From: Burkholderiaceae bacterium
Lineage (GTDB): Bacteria; Pseudomonadota; Gammaproteobacteria; Burkholderiales; Burkholderiaceae_C
Direction: 5' to 3'
DNA length: 37,945 nucleotides
Assembly (NCBI GenBank): GCA_031285125.1
Contig: JAITWT010000124.1
Location: forward strand, 1-37,945
The notes under the pieces were generated by a model that did not search any database, had not been told where the DNA came from, and saw nothing but the letters and a program-made list of their open reading frames with translations. Of the stretch, positions 1-9,359 are shown piece after piece. The position numbers and the translations under genes were made by a program. Each line of letters opens with the position of its first letter. The stretch's first letter is position 1.

Positions 1-344
1 CGGGCGGCCAGCGCGTCGGCCAGCCGGTTGTTGCGGCGCGGCGGCGGCAGGCCGGCCTTGACCTTGGGCAGCAGCAGCGCGCGCAGTTTGTTTTCCCAAT
101 CCGGGTCGCGCCAGAAGGTGTCGAACGCTGCGTCGAACAGCGCGCGCTCGTCGGGCGCCGAGGTCAGCAAAGCGGCCAGCGCGGCGCGCACGTCATCGCG
201 GCGCGCCAGGTCGATCCAGCCGAGCGCGGTAAGCGCGTCAACCGCCTGCGCGGACGAAACCGGCATCCCCGCGCCGCGCAGCACGCGCACGAAGTGCACG
301 AGGTTGCGGGCGATGGGCGGGAGGGTGGCGTTGGGCATCGTCAT
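1..344 (-). CDS. CoxE-like VWA domain protein, N-terminal part (cut by window edge)
   Basis: This reading frame is not in the ORF track because it runs off the left edge; I translated it by hand from the reverse strand. It begins MTMPNATLPP and continues with LVHFVRVLRGAGMPV and FDTFWRDPDWE, typical of the N-terminal helical part of CoxE/COG3552 proteins, which carry a von Willebrand A domain further on. In such proteins this region precedes the metal-binding VWA fold, usually beside a MoxR-type AAA ATPase, and the pair is thought to act as a chaperone for metalloenzyme maturation. Only about 114 codons are visible, so the VWA domain itself is outside the window. Two in-frame ATGs (344 and 338) are possible starts; a purine-rich AAGGTAGG lies upstream of them. 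The overlapping plus-strand ORF at 28-699 is a shadow. Family assignment is by recall and fairly secure. Confidence 0.7.
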   Translation of the reverse strand, partial: MTMPNATLPPIARNLVHFVRVLRGAGMPVSSAQAVDALTALGWIDLARRDDVRAALAALLTSAPDERALFDAAFDTFWRDPDWENKLRALLLPKVKAGLPPPRRNNRLADALAA

Positions 345-367
345 TTACGCTGCGGGCCCCTACCTTA

Positions 368-530
368 AGGAACCTCTGAACAACTCCCTCGCGGCGGTCG
401 CATCCCGTATTCGGGCGGTCTGCTTCGTTGCAAATGCTCGCGATACCACCGGGTATCGCTGCGCTTTGCGCCTTGCATTCCATCCCGAATCCGGGCGCGC
501 CCACGCGCGGGGAGTTGTTCAGAGGTTCCT
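368..530. repeat. Palindromic MITE-like element, type B
   Basis: The sequence begins AGGAACCTCTGAACAACTCC and ends with the exact reverse complement, giving terminal inverted repeats of at least 21 bp. It is flanked on both sides by TA (366-367 and 531-532), as expected of a TA target duplication. Inside are GGGCGGTCTGC, GTTGCAA, a central hairpin GCGATACC-ACC-GGGTATCGC, and TTGCGCCTTGCA; the GGTCTGC/GTTGCAA and CGCCTTGCA modules recur in the element at 4858-5019 and in the hybrid at 9980-10139. There is no convincing coding capacity. It lies directly upstream of the minus-strand CoxE-like gene and may carry part of its promoter region. Confidence 0.8.
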
Positions 531-589
531 TAGAAGAGTTGCGTACATTTGTGGTTACGCTCTCAAATCATATAAACAAGGACTGTGGG

Positions 590-614
590 ATGGGTTGAGC
601 GTAGCGATACCCAT
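590..614. repeat. Short REP-like hairpin (ATGGGT...ACCCAT)
   Basis: ATGGGTTGAGCGTAGCGATACCCAT is a small imperfect palindrome. A related motif (GTATCGCTTGCG[T/C]TCCACCT) occurs downstream at about 635 and again just after the acyltransferase at about 1801, so the acyltransferase lies between two copies of this motif. Similar GGATGGGTTGAGCGAAGCGAAACCCATC sequences are common in proteobacterial intergenic DNA. No function can be read from it. Confidence 0.45.
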
Positions 615-668
615 AATTTACCAGTATCCCATAGTGAGTATCGCTTGCGTTCCACCTGCCCTACGCTT

Positions 669-700
669 GCTAACGTGTGCCGGTTACTTCAGGCGTTAGG
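669..700. other. attC-like remnant upstream of acyltransferase cassette
   Basis: GCTAACG (669-675) and CGTTAGG (694-700) form an inverted pair around about 18 bases. The right half reads GGCGTTAGGT, matching the R' core-site consensus GTTRRRY of integron attC sites. It is too short for a canonical attC (usually above 55 bp), so it may be a truncated site or a chance match. It stands 13 bp upstream of the acyltransferase ATG, the spacing expected at the 5' end of a gene cassette. Confidence 0.4.
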
Positions 701-712
701 TTCTCATCACAC

Positions 713-1795
713 ATGACAAACACCAGAGTCAACGAAATAGATTTGCTGCGATTTATTGCGGCGTTGTCAGTTGTTTTTTTTCACTATTCATTCAGGGGAT
801 ATGCGGCGGACAATATGTCTGTCATGCCATACCCGCTACTGGACTCCGTTTCAAAATATGGCTACCTCGGAGTTGAACTATTTTTCATGATTAGCGGATT
901 TGTGATCCTGATGACTGCAGCTAGCGGGAGCCTAAGAGGATTTGTTATTTCAAGGATTGTTCGGATTTATCCGGCATTCTGGGCATGCTGTACCATAACC
1001 TTTGCTGCAATTGTTATGTTTGGGGGGATGCGTTACTCAGCGTCCGTTCCCCAATATCTGATAAATATGACGATGCTGAGCGGCTTTTTAGGCGTGCCCT
1101 CAATTGATGGGGCCTACTGGTCGCTGTTTGTAGAGATAAAATTCTACGCACTTGTGGCTATTGTATTGATCAGTAGAAAAATTCATCGGATTGAACAAAT
1201 TGTTTTTATTTGGTTGGTGGTCTCGATAATTCTAGAGGTTATTCCCGTCCGCACGCTGCGCGACTTGCTGATTACTAATTATTCTGCCTTTTTTATTGCC
1301 GGCGCGACGTACTTCTTGATTTGGTCAAGAGGTTTGTCAATAATAAGGATTGCGATAGTAGTGGTTTCATGGGGGCTGGCGGTATTCCAGTCAATAAAGG
1401 AGTTGCGAGATTTTGAAAATCACTACCACACCGCTATGAGCGGCCAGGCTGTTGCCGTAATTATCACAATGTTTTTTATTGCAATGATGTTGGTTTCGTT
1501 GAGACGCACAGGGCCACTTGGGAAAAACCGCTGGCAGTTAGCCGGTGCTCTTACTTATCCTCTATACTTGCTTCATCAAAATATAGGATTTATTATTTTT
1601 AATGCTTGGTATCCCGTTGTTAATGCGCATTTGCTTTTTTGGGGTACAATAATTTCTGCTGTGGCTTTAGCGTACGCTGTGCATATCTTTGTTGAGAAGC
1701 GATTCTCTCTCCCCTTTAAAACTGCCTTGAGCGTATATGCAGATCGCGCACTGCGCCTAACAAGGCGTTCCAGCGGAAGCACTGAAGCGCCGTAG
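713..1795 (+). CDS. Membrane acyltransferase, OafA/YrhL (acyltransferase 3) family
   Basis: Predicted integral-membrane O-acyltransferase of about 360 residues, of the type that adds acetyl or other acyl groups to surface polysaccharides such as O-antigen or exopolysaccharide. Visible family signatures are RFIAALSVVFFHYSF near the N-terminus (with the catalytic-type histidine), LGVELFFMISGFVI, YWSLFVEIKFY and YPLYLLHQNIGF, separated by many hydrophobic segments. I chose ATG 713 over the upstream GTG 677 because family members begin close to the first hydrophobic helix (NEIDLLRFIAAL). The gene is strikingly AT-rich with AT-rich codons, unlike its neighbours, which points to acquisition. It has no partner genes for polysaccharide synthesis. 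It sits between attC-like sequences, and the stop codon falls inside the downstream one, consistent with an integron-type cassette. The acyl donor and acceptor cannot be inferred. Confidence 0.88.
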   Translation: MTNTRVNEIDLLRFIAALSVVFFHYSFRGYAADNMSVMPYPLLDSVSKYGYLGVELFFMISGFVILMTAASGSLRGFVISRIVRIYPAFWACCTITFAAIVMFGGMRYSASVPQYLINMTMLSGFLGVPSIDGAYWSLFVEIKFYALVAIVLISRKIHRIEQIVFIWLVVSIILEVIPVRTLRDLLITNYSAFFIAGATYFLIWSRGLSIIRIAIVVVSWGLAVFQSIKELRDFENHYHTAMSGQAVAVIITMFFIAMMLVSLRRTGPLGKNRWQLAGALTYPLYLLHQNIGFIIFNAWYPVVNAHLLFWGTIISAVALAYAVHIFVEKRFSLPFKTALSVYADRALRLTRRSSGSTEAP

Positions 1796-1798
1796 GAT
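1755..1798. other. attC-like sequence at the 3' end of the acyltransferase
   Basis: GCCTAACAAGGCGTTCCAGCGG matches the usual left side of chromosomal or environmental attC sites (R'' GCCTAAC followed by AAGGCG). The right arm, CACTGAAGCGCCGTAGG, is partly complementary to the left arm, but the terminal R' box is GTAGGAT rather than GTTAGGC. The site is therefore short and degenerate. The acyltransferase stop codon lies within it, which is common in gene cassettes. Confidence 0.45.
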
Positions 1799-1831
1799 GG
1801 GTATCGCTTGCGCTCCACCTATCTACGCGGG

Positions 1832-2404
1832 CTATTTCGCCAGTGCACGCCGGAAATCTGGGTCATCGATCAAATTGGAGACCAATTTTTTGTAGAGGGC
1901 GCCGTATTGGTTCATTGCCGCAGGGATTGCTGCCGCGCCGTAGAACGATGATTCCCAACTCGCATTGGCCGCCAGTTTCTTGTCAAACACCACTTTGCCG
2001 CGGTCAGTCACGATAAAGCGCGCGGCCAAGCGGGCGGTGCCGGTACCGATGGCAGCGTCAACCTTGCTGTCGGTCAGTTGACCTTCAATGACGAAGCGCG
2101 ATACTGAATCGTATAGCCCTGCTGCGGTGAGTTCGGTGACCAGCGTGTCTTTCAGAAATTGCGACCAACGTCCCTTGGCAGGCGCCAGTGTGCTCCCCCG
2201 CAATCCGCCAAGCGTGGTGTCCATCGCGGAATTTTTGCCAGGAGCGAGTTTGAACGCACCGGCTTGCGCCGGGGAAAGATTGGCCATACGCAATTTTTCC
2301 ACCGTGGCAGGCGTAGGGCTTGTCGCGTCGAGTTGAACGTTTGCACAACCGGCAACAGCAAGCACGGCAAGCAATGGAATGCATCGAAGCGCAAGCCGGA
2401 TCAT
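1832..2404 (-). CDS. Predicted lipoprotein, second of an overlapping pair
   Basis: 190-residue protein of unknown function. The N-terminus has a basic start, a hydrophobic stretch and the lipobox LAVAGC, so the mature protein should be lipidated on Cys20 and probably held at the outer membrane. The rest is soluble with no family I can name. The segment GTGTARLAARFIVTDRGK followed by a C-terminal YGALYKKLVSNLIDDP resembles the layout of small Gram-negative lipoproteins that work in pairs. Its ATG overlaps the stop of the upstream lipoprotein gene (ATGA), so the two are translationally coupled and probably function together. The ORFs at 2085-2394 are shadows. Confidence 0.78.
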   Translation of the reverse strand: MIRLALRCIPLLAVLAVAGCANVQLDATSPTPATVEKLRMANLSPAQAGAFKLAPGKNSAMDTTLGGLRGSTLAPAKGRWSQFLKDTLVTELTAAGLYDSVSRFVIEGQLTDSKVDAAIGTGTARLAARFIVTDRGKVVFDKKLAANASWESSFYGAAAIPAAMNQYGALYKKLVSNLIDDPDFRRALAK

Positions 2405-3009
2405 GGGAATGCGGGATCCCGTGAAAGGTTATCCAAAGTACGGCTGATTAATTGACGGAGCATCGTGAAAACAGCCTCATCGGCACTTTCTTTCTTTTGT
2501 GCGCCAGAGGGTGGGCTGCCGGTGCCAATGCTGGTGTAGATCACATGCTTACCGCTATGTATCAGCGGCGCAGCGCCACGGCGTCCAGGCAGATAGCGAA
2601 GCGTACACGCGTACCCATCTCCTACGGTCTGGCCTGCAAGACCAAAGGTCAGGCCGGCAATAAAGCCCTTGCTGGCCGCGTCATCCGTCAGTGGCACGTT
2701 GTTGACCGTGATGGAGAGCAGCGCGCCATTATTCACCGGTGCGTCGCTCACTTTCGCGAACAGGCCGCTGGCGTTCAATTGGTCGGATACTTGGGTTTTT
2801 AGCAATTCCGTTGCCTTGGCATTTGCCACGCCTTTGGTCTGGAACTCCCAAATCAGTTGCACATCAGTGGGCGTGGCTGGTTTTTGGTATTGAGCAGCAG
2901 GCACTTCGGGAACATTGCCATCCACATAGAAAGCTGCACAACCGCCCAAGCCCGCCAATATCGCAGCCAGCACAAGCCCACGCAGTGCGCGATACATATC
3001 GGCAACCAT
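2401..3009 (-). CDS. Predicted lipoprotein, first of an overlapping pair
   Basis: 202-residue protein of unknown function with a type II signal: MVADMYRALRG, a hydrophobic run, then the lipobox LAGLGGC, giving a lipidated Cys24. The body contains LLKTQVSDQLNASGLF and a glycine-rich stretch GFIAGLTFGLAG that could associate with a membrane. ATG 3009 is preceded at good distance by GAGGAG, which decides the start. The gene overlaps the second lipoprotein gene by four bases and is presumably the promoter-proximal member of the pair. A truncated transposase lies immediately upstream at 3055-3579, so the original promoter may have been displaced. Confidence 0.78.
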   Translation of the reverse strand: MVADMYRALRGLVLAAILAGLGGCAAFYVDGNVPEVPAAQYQKPATPTDVQLIWEFQTKGVANAKATELLKTQVSDQLNASGLFAKVSDAPVNNGALLSITVNNVPLTDDAASKGFIAGLTFGLAGQTVGDGYACTLRYLPGRRGAAPLIHSGKHVIYTSIGTGSPPSGAQKKESADEAVFTMLRQLISRTLDNLSRDPAFP

Positions 3010-3054
3010 GAATTTTTCTCCTCGTCTACAAACTGGAATGATACCGGTATTGAG

Positions 3055-3579
3055 TTACTCCGCCCGCATAGAGCACTTGAGGAAATCGCTTATTTGCTTA
3101 TCGGTGCATCGCAAGGCGAGCGCCAAGTCTTCATTGACGTAACCGAACTGGCGCTTGATCACCCGAAACGGATGTTCCACCTTGGCACGCACACGGGCCT
3201 TCAAGCGCTCAACCTGGTCGATCAGCGCACCCAGTTCTGTGCTCTTGTTCAACGCCTTGCGCGAACTTGGCCCGCGCGCGATATGCCAGGTCACGCCGGG
3301 TTTGGCGTCTTCGCGCTTGTGGGCGCCGCGATACCCGGAGTCGGCAAAGACCGTCTCCTCTTGACCGTGCAGCAGGGCGTTGGCCGCCACCACGTCGTTG
3401 ACGTTGGCCGCCGTAGCACGCACCGTATGCACCAGGCCAGATTGAGCGTCCACGCCAATGTGGGCCTTCATGCCGAAGTACCACTGATGGCCCTTCTTGG
3501 TCTGGTGCATCTGGGGGGCGCGTTGGCCCGACTTGTTCTTGGTCGGCCTCGCCGCCGAGATCAAGGTGGCATTGACGGC
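3055..3579 (-). pseudogene. IS5-family transposase remnant
   Basis: C-terminal two thirds of an IS5-type DDE transposase. Recognisable segments are NATLISAARPTKNKSGQR, MHQTKKGHQWYFGMKAHIGV, ANVNDV, VFADSGYRG and the final acidic block VEHPFRVIKRQFGY. The frame is closed upstream by a TAG (3580-3582), so the N-terminal DNA-binding region is missing. The first catalytic aspartate, normally in VDATLI, is changed to asparagine (VNATLI), so the protein would be inactive even if translated. I could not find intact terminal inverted repeats, so both ends seem decayed. The plus-strand ORF at 2857-3975 is a shadow. Confidence 0.85.
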
Positions 3580-3610
3580 CTAGATGCCCTATGTCTAGAA
3601 CCTCAGGCGT

Positions 3611-4795
3611 TCAACCGCTTTGCCGGAATGGCGAGCGCTGGCCGAGGTGATCGAGGTAATGCGCGATGTGCATGTCCTCGCGTGCCAGGAAGCGTTCGAC
3701 CGCGCCGGCAAAAGCCGGGTGCGCGAGCCAGTGCGCGCTGGTGGTGCGCACCGGCATCAGTGCGCGGGCCATTTTGTGCTCGCCTTGCGCGCCGCCTTCA
3801 AAACGGTGCACGCCGTGCGCGATGCACCATTGGAGCGGCTGGTAGTAGCACGCCTCGAAGTGCAGGCTGTCGACCCGCTCCAACGCGCCCCAGTAGCGGC
3901 CATAGGCGATGCTGGAGTCGGCGTTCAGGGCGATCAGGCTCGATGCGATCGGTTGTTGCGCGCGCTCGGCGATGAAAAGCAGCCAGGTCTGCGGCATCGC
4001 GTCGGCCACACGCTTGAAGAAGTCCCGCCTGAGGTAGGGCAGGTTACCGTGTTCGCAGTAGGTGCGTGCGTAGCAGCGGTAGAAAAAATTCCAATCGGCG
4101 GCGCTGATGGCGGCGCCCCGGACGCAACGGAAGCGCACACCCGCTTCCCGCACTTTGCGCCGTTCCTGGCGGATTTTTTTGCGCTTGTCTTGAGACAGGG
4201 CGGCCAGGAAGGCTTCGAAATCAGACCAGCCCGCATTGCGCCAATGAAACTGCACCGCGTGGCGCAGCATCAGCCCGGCGCCGGTGCAGGCGGGGAGGTC
4301 CTGGTCGGCGCAAAACAGCAGGTGCAGCGAGGGCAGTTTGTGCGCGCCGCACCATTGCACGAGGGTCCGTGCAAGCGCCGCGCGCGCCGCCGCGTCACGC
4401 GCCAGCAGGCGCGCGCCGGGCACGGGGGTGAAAGGCACCGCCACGAGCGCCTTGGGGTAGTAGTCCCATCCGTGCTCGGCGTAGGCCTGCGCCCAGGCCC
4501 CATCGAAAACGTATTCGCCATAGGAGTGCGTTTTCAGGTACAGCGGACAGCCGGCCTGAAGCTGTGCGCCGCGCCATAGCGTGATAAAGCGTGGCACCCA
4601 GCCCGTCGCCGGTGCGGCGCTGCCGCTGGTTTCGAGCGCGGCCAGGTACTCGTGGCGCATGAAAGGCGAGGGATCGCCCTGGGCCGCCAGCAGGGCGTTC
4701 CAATCGGCCGCGGGCACGTCCGCCACGGCGGGCAGAACCCGGATAGCATAATCAAGCGACTTAGACACGGCAGTTGAACGCTTGTCTTCCTTCAT
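3611..4795 (-). CDS. FemAB-like/GNAT-fold protein (COG3146, DUF482)
   Basis: Protein of about 394 residues resembling the COG3146 family (Pfam FemAB_like), a GNAT-fold group distantly related to the peptidyltransferases that build peptidoglycan bridges; its substrate is not known. Supporting segments are PSPFMRHEYLAALE, the basic run LSQDKRKKIRQERRKV, YCEHGNLPYLRRDFF, and the C-terminal LHFEACYYQPLQWCI and FEGGAQGEHKMARAL, all in the order usual for the family. I prefer the ATG at 4795 to the upstream ATGs (4807, 4819) because GGAG lies six bases before it. It is divergent from nadE, with the element at 4858-5019 between them. The product is probably cytoplasmic, as no signal peptide is seen. 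Confidence 0.82.
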   Translation of the reverse strand: MKEDKRSTAVSKSLDYAIRVLPAVADVPAADWNALLAAQGDPSPFMRHEYLAALETSGSAAPATGWVPRFITLWRGAQLQAGCPLYLKTHSYGEYVFDGAWAQAYAEHGWDYYPKALVAVPFTPVPGARLLARDAAARAALARTLVQWCGAHKLPSLHLLFCADQDLPACTGAGLMLRHAVQFHWRNAGWSDFEAFLAALSQDKRKKIRQERRKVREAGVRFRCVRGAAISAADWNFFYRCYARTYCEHGNLPYLRRDFFKRVADAMPQTWLLFIAERAQQPIASSLIALNADSSIAYGRYWGALERVDSLHFEACYYQPLQWCIAHGVHRFEGGAQGEHKMARALMPVRTTSAHWLAHPAFAGAVERFLAREDMHIAHYLDHLGQRSPFRQSG

Positions 4796-4857
4796 GTAGA
4801 GCTCCATGAAAACAGTCATTCATGGTTTGAGCAAGCCGCTTGCCCTTGCGGGGCTAA

Positions 4858-5019
4858 GAACCTGTTTACGATCCCGGCGCGTGCGTGCGGGCGCGGGCTT
4901 GGGCGGTCTGCGGCGTTGCAACCCTTGCCCATGGCACGCGCCATGGGCTGCGGCTTGCGCCTTGCAGCCCTTCCCCATCCGCCTCCCGCACACCTCACGC
5001 CAAGATCGTAAACAGGTTC
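4858..5019. repeat. Palindromic MITE-like element, type A (copy 1)
   Basis: The termini are GAACCTGTTTACGATC and its exact reverse complement. A TAA directly flanks both sides (4855-4857 and 5020-5022), a 3-bp TNA target duplication. The interior contains GGGCGGTCTGCGGCGTTGCAA, a perfect central hairpin GCCCATGGC-ACGC-GCCATGGGC and TTGCGCCTTGCA, modules shared with the type B element at 368-530. The copy fills most of the divergent interval between the FemAB-like gene and nadE. ORFs drawn across it are artefacts of the palindrome. Confidence 0.88.
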
Positions 5020-5088
5020 TAAGCACGGTGCGTTTGCCCGGGGCCGGGGTGAAGCAGGACATTGGGTTCTAGACTTTTTTCTTGATGT

Positions 5089-7163
<2,075 letters not shown>

Positions 7164-7248
7164 GGATCGCACCCCCAGGGTTTTGAGCGCGTTTTCGTGC
7201 GCGTTTGGGCGGCTCGCTCAGGCGCGCCGGGTTGGTGCGCGCCGTTTG

Positions 7249-7266
7249 AGATCGTAAACAGGTTCT
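7249..7266. repeat. Solo right terminus of a type A element
   Basis: AGATCGTAAACAGGTTCT is the same right end as the complete type A copies, but no matching left end is found in the 80 bases upstream. It is followed by TTAGAACCTGTG, so a left-type end faces away immediately after the TTA, giving the palindrome ACAGGTTCT-T-AGAACCTGT. The second half diverges after GAACCTGT. Probably a degraded or rearranged insertion between glnB and holC. Confidence 0.6.
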
Positions 7267-7434
7267 TAGAACCTGTGTAACATGGGACGACGCGTCCACG
7301 GCAAAGCCGCAAACCGCAGCCGTAGTCAAGCGCCATGACCCCATGTATACAACGCAACGCCGCCCGCTTGCGTGCGCAAGCGTGATTTCATGGTCCAAAA
7401 TTCAAGAGACACAAGAGACAGGACACCCCCGCAC

Positions 7435-7932
7435 GTGACTCGTATCGATTTCCACTTCAACGTCACCGACAAGGTGCATCACGTCTGCCGCCTGGTGCGT
7501 AAAGCGTTACACACAAGCACAGACGGTCAGACCCGGATGCTGATATTGGCCGATACGCCGGATCTGGATCGCATCGATGCTGCGCTTTGGCAAACGGCCC
7601 CCAGTGATTTTCTGGCCCACTGCCGCAGTGATGCCCCGGCCGCTGTGCGTGCGCGCTCGCCAGTCATTCTTGCGCCGCGTGCCGATGCCGATCTGCCGCC
7701 GTGTGACATCCTCGTGCACCTGGGCTGCTCCGGCGCTTCGGTGCCCGCAGGCTTCGAGCGTTTCATGCGCTTGTTCGAACTGGTTGGACGGGATCAAACC
7801 GACCGCGCCCCAGCGCGCGCGCGTTGGCGCCACTACAGCCGGCGCGGCTATGCAATCAGCCAAGTCGACCTGGCCGCGCCCCAGGCCGGGCCGTCTGGTC
7901 AAGCCGGTGCACCTGCAGGGGAATCGACGTGA
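7435..7932 (+). CDS. holC: DNA polymerase III, chi subunit
   Basis: About 165 residues. Chi is a clamp-loader accessory protein that links the replicase to single-strand binding protein. The start motif TRIDFHFNV and the segments VCRLVRKAL, LDRIDAALWQ and FLAHC match HolC, and the C-terminal half retains GYAISQVDL. I choose GTG 7435 because family members begin at this motif and AGGA lies upstream; the ORF-track start at 7372 would add 21 unrelated residues. The stop codon overlaps the GTG of the next gene (GTGA), so they are translationally coupled. Confidence 0.85.
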   Translation: MTRIDFHFNVTDKVHHVCRLVRKALHTSTDGQTRMLILADTPDLDRIDAALWQTAPSDFLAHCRSDAPAAVRARSPVILAPRADADLPPCDILVHLGCSGASVPAGFERFMRLFELVGRDQTDRAPARARWRHYSRRGYAISQVDLAAPQAGPSGQAGAPAGEST

Positions 7933-8411
7933 GCGCAACGCCCCCCCGCACACCGCCGAACGTCGTCCCGACCCTCACCGAGGTGGTTGATATAACACAA
8001 TATGATTCCGGCAATTCGGTACAGTCCTCTGCGCAATTGCAGCGCCTGCCCACGCTGACTGAAGTCGTCGATTCAACTCAAATCAACCCCCGTACTCCCG
8101 CCCCCCCCCTGGCAGCCCCGCCCACGCCGCCACCGCCTGCCCCGCCTTCTAATTCCCTACCCCCGCAGAGCGTTTTGACCTCGGCCTTGTGGCAGGAGCA
8201 AGTTGCCCGAATTCAGGAGGAGCTTGCGCGGCGCATTTTGCAACGCATTGATTTTCAGATTGATACGCAACTCAAGACGGCCATCCTGGCGGCCGTACAG
8301 CGTCAGATCGATGCAATGGCGCCAGAACTTTGCACTGAAATTGAAGCCGTTTTGCGTAATCTGATCGCACAGGCGTTAGAACGACAGCCGCCTGGAAAGT
8401 CAGAAAAATAG
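7929..8411 (+). CDS. DUF2486-like protein downstream of holC
   Basis: About 160 residues starting at a GTG that overlaps the holC stop. The N-terminal half is low complexity: two copies of a short motif, VPTLTEVVDITQ and LPTLTEVVDSTQ, then a proline-rich linker. The C-terminal half is helical (WQEQVARIQEELARRILQRI ... LRNLIAQALE) and could form a coiled coil. Position after holC and the PTLTEVV motif agree with DUF2486 proteins of Burkholderia-type genomes, whose function is unknown. The repeated motif may be a short docking peptide; this is a guess. The track ORF start at 7824 lies inside holC and is not used. Confidence 0.72.
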   Translation: MSATPPRTPPNVVPTLTEVVDITQYDSGNSVQSSAQLQRLPTLTEVVDSTQINPRTPAPPLAAPPTPPPPAPPSNSLPPQSVLTSALWQEQVARIQEELARRILQRIDFQIDTQLKTAILAAVQRQIDAMAPELCTEIEAVLRNLIAQALERQPPGKSEK

Positions 8412-8677
8412 GTTCCAAACAAAGGATTGATCTTTATAAAAAGAGAGTCTTTTGAACTATAAACAAAGCCAAATCAGCGCAATATAAATATAATTTTTAA
8501 TCCAAATTTTTGCTCAAAGAAATCAGAAGCAACAGGCACTATGACAATCGGATTATCTTCACAATTTTGGATTCATGCAGCACGTCAACGTTCACAAAAA
8601 CACCCCCCCTGATGCGACTTTGTGACAAATTTTTGACTTGATTGACAATATTTTCGTTTCATATTCCCCAATCGCCC
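8412..8677. other. AT-rich gene-free leader region
   Basis: No supported gene. The sequence is markedly AT-rich against GC-rich neighbours, with runs such as ATATAAATATAATTTTTAAT near 8485 and a C7 tract near 8606. It separates the DUF2486-like gene from the RRM protein and probably holds upstream promoter elements of the latter. No terminator for the holC operon is obvious. Confidence 0.5.
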
Positions 8678-8686
8678 TGATAATAT
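8678..8686 (+). promoter_or_regulatory. Candidate extended -10 of the RRM gene
   Basis: TGATAATAT fits an extended -10 box. TTGACA occurs at 8642-8647 but is 31 bases from GATAAT, too far for a standard sigma-70 promoter, so the -35 is unclear. If this is the start region, the mRNA has a leader of roughly 130-140 bases before ATG 8829. Confidence 0.35.
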
Positions 8687-8690
8687 AGGG

Positions 8691-8714
8691 GCCCCGCGCT
8701 AGATCGGGCGGGGC
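8691..8714 (+). promoter_or_regulatory. GC-rich stem at the start of the RRM leader
   Basis: GCCCCGC (8691-8697) and GCGGGGC (8708-8714) can pair with a 10-base loop. The stem begins just downstream of the candidate -10, so it would lie at the very 5' end of the transcript. It may stabilise the leader or act in temperature-dependent control, as long structured leaders do in cold-shock mRNAs; this is inference. Confidence 0.4.
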
Positions 8715-8828
8715 AACTTTAGTGGTGATGGGACAGTTTCATGGGGCTCGGGCGGCAGCAACGTTGCGTGGGTCATGCTTTCGGGACTCCGTCGCTTTCG
8801 TTTGATGTGTTTTATAGGAGTCCCTTCG

Positions 8829-9332
8829 ATGGGCAACAAACTGTACGTCGGCAATCTGCCTTACTCTGTGCGCGACGGTGATCTACAACAGGCATTCAGC
8901 CAATTCGGTGCCGTGACTAGCGCGAAAGTAATGATGGAGCGAGACACTGGCCGTTCCAAGGGTTTCGGTTTCGTTGAGATGGGCAGTGACGCTGAGGCGC
9001 AAGCAGCCATCAGTGGTATGAACGGTCAGCCCCTGGGCGGCCGCAGTCTGGTTGTCAATGAAGCGCGGCCGATGGAAGCGCGCCCGCCGCGCAATAACTA
9101 CGGCGGCGGCTATGGCGGCGGCGATGACAACCGGGGCGGCGGTGGCTATGGCGGTAACCGTGGCGGCGGCTATGGCGGTGGCAACCGCAGCGGCGGCTAT
9201 GGCGGCGGCGGTCGCAGTGAGGGCGGCTTCCGCAGCCCCTACGGCAGCGGCCCGCGCGGACGCGGCAATTTCGGTAGCAGCGGCGGTAACTACGGCGGCG
9301 GTAATAACAGCAGCGGCGGTAGCGAGTACTAA
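8829..9332 (+). CDS. Glycine-rich RNA-binding protein with one RRM
   Basis: 167 residues. One RNA recognition motif occupies about residues 1-80, with RNP2 LYVGNL and RNP1 KGFGFVEM, followed by an arginine/glycine/tyrosine-rich tail built of GGYGG and GGGNR repeats. Such single-RRM proteins bind single-stranded RNA and are often induced by cold or stress in cyanobacteria and proteobacteria. ATG 8829 is chosen over 8775 because AGGAG stands eight bases before it and MGNKLYVGNLPY is the usual start. The low-complexity tail could support RNA annealing or condensate formation. The long minus-strand ORFs here arise from the GGC repeats. Confidence 0.92.
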   Translation: MGNKLYVGNLPYSVRDGDLQQAFSQFGAVTSAKVMMERDTGRSKGFGFVEMGSDAEAQAAISGMNGQPLGGRSLVVNEARPMEARPPRNNYGGGYGGGDDNRGGGGYGGNRGGGYGGGNRSGGYGGGGRSEGGFRSPYGSGPRGRGNFGSSGGNYGGGNNSSGGSEY

Positions 9333-9359
9333 GCAGGTACTTGGGAGCCTCTGGCGGAT

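Noticed and set aside
28-699. 223-aa plus-strand ORF at the left edge
   Set aside because: It overlaps the CoxE-like gene on the other strand, which has recognisable motifs, and then reads through the type B palindrome and the hairpin. No family resemblance.
2857-3975. 372-aa plus-strand ORF
   Set aside because: Antisense shadow of the lipoprotein, IS5 transposase and FemAB-like genes; its sequence is Arg/Ala-rich and matches nothing.
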